Origin: Sphingomonas morindae
GTDB taxonomy: Bacteria > Pseudomonadota > Alphaproteobacteria > Sphingomonadales > Sphingomonadaceae
NCBI RefSeq assembly: GCF_023822065.1
Contig: NZ_CP084930.1
Location: 2,992,001 to 3,056,000 of the forward strand
Reading direction: 5' to 3'
Length of the DNA stretch: 64,000 nucleotides
A program made the translations under genes and the position numbers. The notes beneath the pieces are model-generated. The model was not told the origin of the DNA and did not search any database. It saw nothing but the letters and a program-made list of their open reading frames with translations. Each line of letters begins with the position of its first letter. Positions within the stretch are counted from its first letter, which is position 1. Positions 61,489 to 64,000 of the stretch are shown in pieces.

Positions 61489-62210
61489 GCGCGGGCACGA
61501 TCCATGGCGTCGGCCTCGGCCCCGGCGCGCCCGACCTGATGAGCGTGCGGGCCGATCGGCTGGTGCGCGCCACGCGCCACATCGCCTTTTTCCGAAAGCG
61601 CGGCCGCCCCGGCCATGCGCGGCGCATCGTCGAGGGGCTGCTCCGCGCGGATGCGGTGGAGCATGCGATGGACTATCCGCTCACCACCGAGCTGCCGCCC
61701 GACCATCCCGATTATCGCGCGCGCCTCGCCGCCTTCTACGCCTGCCATGCCGATCATCTCGCCGCGCTCGCGGCGGCGGGCGAGGAGGTGGTGGTGCTGT
61801 GCGAGGGCGATCCCTTTTTCTACGGCTCCTTCATGCATCTCTATACCCGGCTGGCGCCGCGCGCGGCGGTGCGGGTGGTGCCCGGCATCACCGGCATGTC
61901 GGGCGCCTGGACCGCGACCGGCACGCCGATCACCTGGGGCGACGATGTGCTGACCGTCGCGATGGCGACGCTGCCCGAGCCCGAGCTTACTCGCCGCATC
62001 CGCGATACCGACGCGCTGGTGGTGATGAAGATCGGCCGGCATCTGCCCAAGCTGCGCCGCGCGATCGCCGCCGCCGGGCGCGAACGCGCGGCCTATCTGG
62101 TGGAATATGCCGCGATGGCGGGCGAGCGCATCGTGCCGATCGCCGAGGCGGCGGCGCGCGCGCCCTATTTCTCGATCGCGCTCATCCATGGCCAGGGGCG
62201 GCGGCCATGA
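61485..62210 (+). CDS. cobI: Precorrin-2 C20-methyltransferase
   Basis: 241 residues from ATG 61485. SAM-dependent tetrapyrrole methylase: GVGLGPGAPDLMSVRADRLV at the N-terminus, VVLCEGDPFFYGSFMHLYTR, VVPGITGMSGAWTATGTP, and DALVVMKIGRHLPKLR. The CEGDPFFYGSFMHL motif distinguishes C20 methylases from the others of the fold. Acts early in the pathway, on precorrin-2. Overlaps cobH and cobJ by 4 bp each. Confidence 0.95.
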   Translation: MSAGTIHGVGLGPGAPDLMSVRADRLVRATRHIAFFRKRGRPGHARRIVEGLLRADAVEHAMDYPLTTELPPDHPDYRARLAAFYACHADHLAALAAAGEEVVVLCEGDPFFYGSFMHLYTRLAPRAAVRVVPGITGMSGAWTATGTPITWGDDVLTVAMATLPEPELTRRIRDTDALVVMKIGRHLPKLRRAIAAAGRERAAYLVEYAAMAGERIVPIAEAAARAPYFSIALIHGQGRRP

Positions 62211-62956
62211 GCGGCTGGCTGGCGGTGGCTGGGCTCGGCCCGGGCGATGCGGCGCTGATCACGCCGGAGGTGCGGGAGACGCTTGCCGAGGCGAGCGATC
62301 TGCTCGGCTATGGCCCCTATGTCGCGCGGGTGGCGGCGCGGCCCGGGCTCGCTATCCACCCCAGCGACAATCGCGAGGAGCTGGCGCGCGCCCGCCACGG
62401 CTTGGCGCTGGCGGCGGCGGGCGCGCGCGCGGTGCTGGTCTGCTCGGGCGATCCCGGCGTGTTCGCCATGGCCGCCGCGGTGTGCGAGGCGATCGAGACC
62501 GGACCACCGGAATGGGCGGCGCTGGATCTGCGCATCCTGCCCGGAATCACCGCCATGCTCGCCGCCAGCGCGCGCGCGGGCGCGCCGCTGGGCCATGATT
62601 TCTGCGCGATCAATCTGTCCGACAATCTCAAGCCCTGGCCGCTGCTGGCGCGGCGGCTGGCGCTGGCGGCCGAGGCGGATTTCGCGATCGCGCTCTACAA
62701 TCCGCGCTCGCGCGCGCGGCCGGACACGCTCGACCGGGCGTTCGATCTGCTGCGCGGCGCGGTCGGCGGCGCGCGGCCGGTGCTGTTCGCGCGCGCGCTC
62801 TACAGCGCCGAGGAGCGGCTCGAGATCGTGGCTCTGGCAGAAGCCCGGGGCGCGATGGCCGACATGCGGACGCTGGTGCTGATCGGCAGCAGCCGCACCC
62901 GGCTCGTGCCGCGCCCGCGTGGCGCGCTGCTCTACACGCCGCGGTCGGCCGCATGA
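62207..62956 (+). CDS. cobJ: Precorrin-3B C17-methyltransferase
   Basis: 249 residues from ATG 62207. Methylase fold: AVAGLGPGDAALITPEVRET, DLLGYGPYVARV, HPSDNREELARARHGLALAA, VCSGDPGVFAMAAAVCEAIE, PGITAMLAASARAGAPLGHD, and FAIALYNPRSRARPDTL. The GYGPYV and SDNREELARA motifs are CobJ/CbiH-specific. It contracts the ring after CobG. Its 3' end overlaps the convergent cobK by 25 bp. Confidence 0.95.
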   Translation: MSGWLAVAGLGPGDAALITPEVRETLAEASDLLGYGPYVARVAARPGLAIHPSDNREELARARHGLALAAAGARAVLVCSGDPGVFAMAAAVCEAIETGPPEWAALDLRILPGITAMLAASARAGAPLGHDFCAINLSDNLKPWPLLARRLALAAEADFAIALYNPRSRARPDTLDRAFDLLRGAVGGARPVLFARALYSAEERLEIVALAEARGAMADMRTLVLIGSSRTRLVPRPRGALLYTPRSAA

Positions 62957-63681
62957 TCGAGCCAGCGCAGCACCGCCGCCACCGTCTCCACCTCCGCGCG
63001 CGGCGGCAGGACGGGGCGGTCGATCATCAGCACCGGCAGGCCGAGCGCGCGCGCCGCCTCGAGCTTGGCGATGGCGCCGTCGCCGCCGGCGTTCTTGGCG
63101 ACGACCAGATCGATGCCGTGGGCGCGCATCAGCGCCGCCTCGCTTTCGGCGGTGAAGGGGCCGCGCGCCACCAAGAGGGTGTGATCGGGCAGCGGCGGCG
63201 GCAGCGGCGCGGGCTCGATGAAGCGCAGCAGGTAAAAATGCTGGGGCTGGGCGGCGAAGGCGGCGACATGCATGCGGCCGAGCGCCAGCATCACGCGGCG
63301 TTGCGCGCCCGCCAGCGCCGCCACCGCGGCGGCGATATCGGCGACCGCGCGCCAGCGATCCCCCGGCTGCGGCCGCCAGGCGGGGCGGGTGAGCGCGAGC
63401 AGCGGCACGCCGGCCGCCGCCGCCGCCGTGACGGCATGCGCGCTGATCTGCGCGGCGAAGGCATGGGTGGCGTCCACCACATGGCTGATGCGCTCGGCGC
63501 GGAGATAGGCCGCGAGCCCGTCCGCGCCGCCGAAGCCGCCGATCCGCACCGGCACCGGCTGGGCGCGCGGCGCGGCGGTGCGGCCGGCATAGCTCAGCAC
63601 CGCCGCGATGCCGCGCGCGGCGAGCGCGGCGGCGAGCGCGCTGGCTTCGCCGGTGCCGCCCAGCACGAGGCAGCGCGGCAT
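62932..63681 (-). CDS. cobK: Precorrin-6A reductase
   Basis: 249 residues on the minus strand from ATG 63681. NADPH-dependent reduction of precorrin-6A. CLVLGGTGEASALAAALAAR is the N-terminal nucleotide site; ISHVVDATHAFAAQISAHAV, FIEPAPLPPPLPDHTLLVAR, LVVAKNAGGDGAIAKLEAAR and MIDRPVLPP are the CobK/CbiJ pattern. Upstream frame is open but overlaps cobL and lacks homology. It shares bases with the cobL start codon and overlaps the cobJ end, so it is inverted within the cluster, as also known in some other alphaproteobacterial cob clusters. Confidence 0.93.
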   Translation of the reverse strand: MPRCLVLGGTGEASALAAALAARGIAAVLSYAGRTAAPRAQPVPVRIGGFGGADGLAAYLRAERISHVVDATHAFAAQISAHAVTAAAAAGVPLLALTRPAWRPQPGDRWRAVADIAAAVAALAGAQRRVMLALGRMHVAAFAAQPQHFYLLRFIEPAPLPPPLPDHTLLVARGPFTAESEAALMRAHGIDLVVAKNAGGDGAIAKLEAARALGLPVLMIDRPVLPPRAEVETVAAVLRWLDHAADRGV

Positions 63682-64000
63682 GGCTGAGGCGGATCCCTGG
63701 CTGACGATCATCGGTATCGGCGAGGATGGACCGGATGGCCTGTCCGCCGCAAGCCGCGCGGCGCTGGCGGCGGCCGAAACGGTGATCGGCGCGCCGCGCC
63801 ATCTCGCGCTGCTCGGCCCCGTGGCGGCGGGCGAGCGCCTCGCCTGGCCGGTGCCCTTCGCCGATGGCCTGGCGCTGCTCCGCGCGCGGCGGGGCCGGCG
63901 GGTGGCGATGCTCGCCTCGGGCGATCCCTTCTGGTTCGGCGCCGGATCGCGCGTCGTCCGCATGCTCGATCCGGGCGAATGGATCGCGCATCCCGGCCCG
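63680..64000 (+). CDS. cobL: Precorrin-6Y C5,15-methyltransferase, N-terminal part (cut by window edge)
   Basis: The first 107 codons of a tetrapyrrole methylase: WLTIIGIGEDGPDGLSAASR, AAETVIGAPRHLALLG, and RVAMLASGDPFWFGAGSRVV, which is the CobL/CbiE pattern (GIGEDG and ASGDPxxFG). CobL methylates C5 and C15 and decarboxylates the acetate on C12. ATG 63680 overlaps the cobK start on the other strand. The rest lies beyond the window. Confidence 0.92.
   Translation, partial: MAEADPWLTIIGIGEDGPDGLSAASRAALAAAETVIGAPRHLALLGPVAAGERLAWPVPFADGLALLRARRGRRVAMLASGDPFWFGAGSRVVRMLDPGEWIAHPGP

Overview
The window is very GC-rich bacterial DNA (roughly 70 percent in its core parts) with dense, overlapping gene starts and stops. 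It most likely comes from an alphaproteobacterium of the Sphingomonadales (Sphingomonas-like). The order tsf-pyrH-frr-uppS-cdsA-dxr-rseP-bamA-ompH-fabZ, the Cys-free L31, several TonB-dependent receptors and a CobN-type (aerobic) cobalamin cluster all fit. The assignment rests on gene content and order, not on a 16S gene, which is absent.

Layout. (a) 1-10,320: a housekeeping and envelope supercluster: EF-Ts end, UMP kinase, ribosome recycling factor, undecaprenyl-PP synthase, CDP-DAG synthase, DXP reductoisomerase, RseP, BamA, Skp/OmpH and FabZ, then mobA (minus strand) and rpmE with a clear terminator. (b) 10,320-24,730: ordinary chromosomal genes: a lipoprotein, tRNA-Arg(ACG), a Pmp3-like protein, KDG kinase, an ECF41 sigma factor with its carboxymuconolactone-decarboxylase-type partner and a matching promoter, a GntR-uxuA-lactonase uronate operon, alkB-DUF763, and a MarR-controlled tripartite drug efflux operon. 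(c) 24,730-47,110: an accessory region, visibly lower in GC, with IS5/IS427-type transposase remnants, truncated genes and pseudogenes. It carries two cargo blocks. One is an RND efflux operon with a periplasmic beta-propeller, a two-component system and a TonB receptor, bracketed by two transposase fragments. The other is a zinc-type block: Zur, a broken ZIP transporter, a ZnuD-like receptor, two small His/Cys membrane proteins and a second receptor, with a candidate bidirectional Zur-type operator. The region ends at tRNA-Cys(GCA). (d) 47,110-55,000: a small stress-like protein, an Mfd-type translocase, an MFS transporter with an SDR, a lone CZB zinc-binding domain and an aldo/keto reductase. 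(e) 55,060-64,000: a cobalamin riboswitch followed by cobW-cobN-cobG-cobH-cobI-cobJ, cobK on the opposite strand, and the start of cobL, which runs off the window.

How the genes work together. The first block couples protein synthesis, isoprenoid and lipid carrier synthesis, and outer membrane assembly. The cob cluster makes the corrin ring and inserts cobalt under B12 feedback. The uronate genes convert hexuronate intermediates to KDG and KDPG. The accessory region adds metal or toxicant handling and shows repeated insertion and deletion. The most informative points for follow-up are the exact ECF41 promoter match, the Zur-type divergent block with its decayed ZIP gene, the RND operon with its coupled beta-propeller, and the IS-made gene ends.
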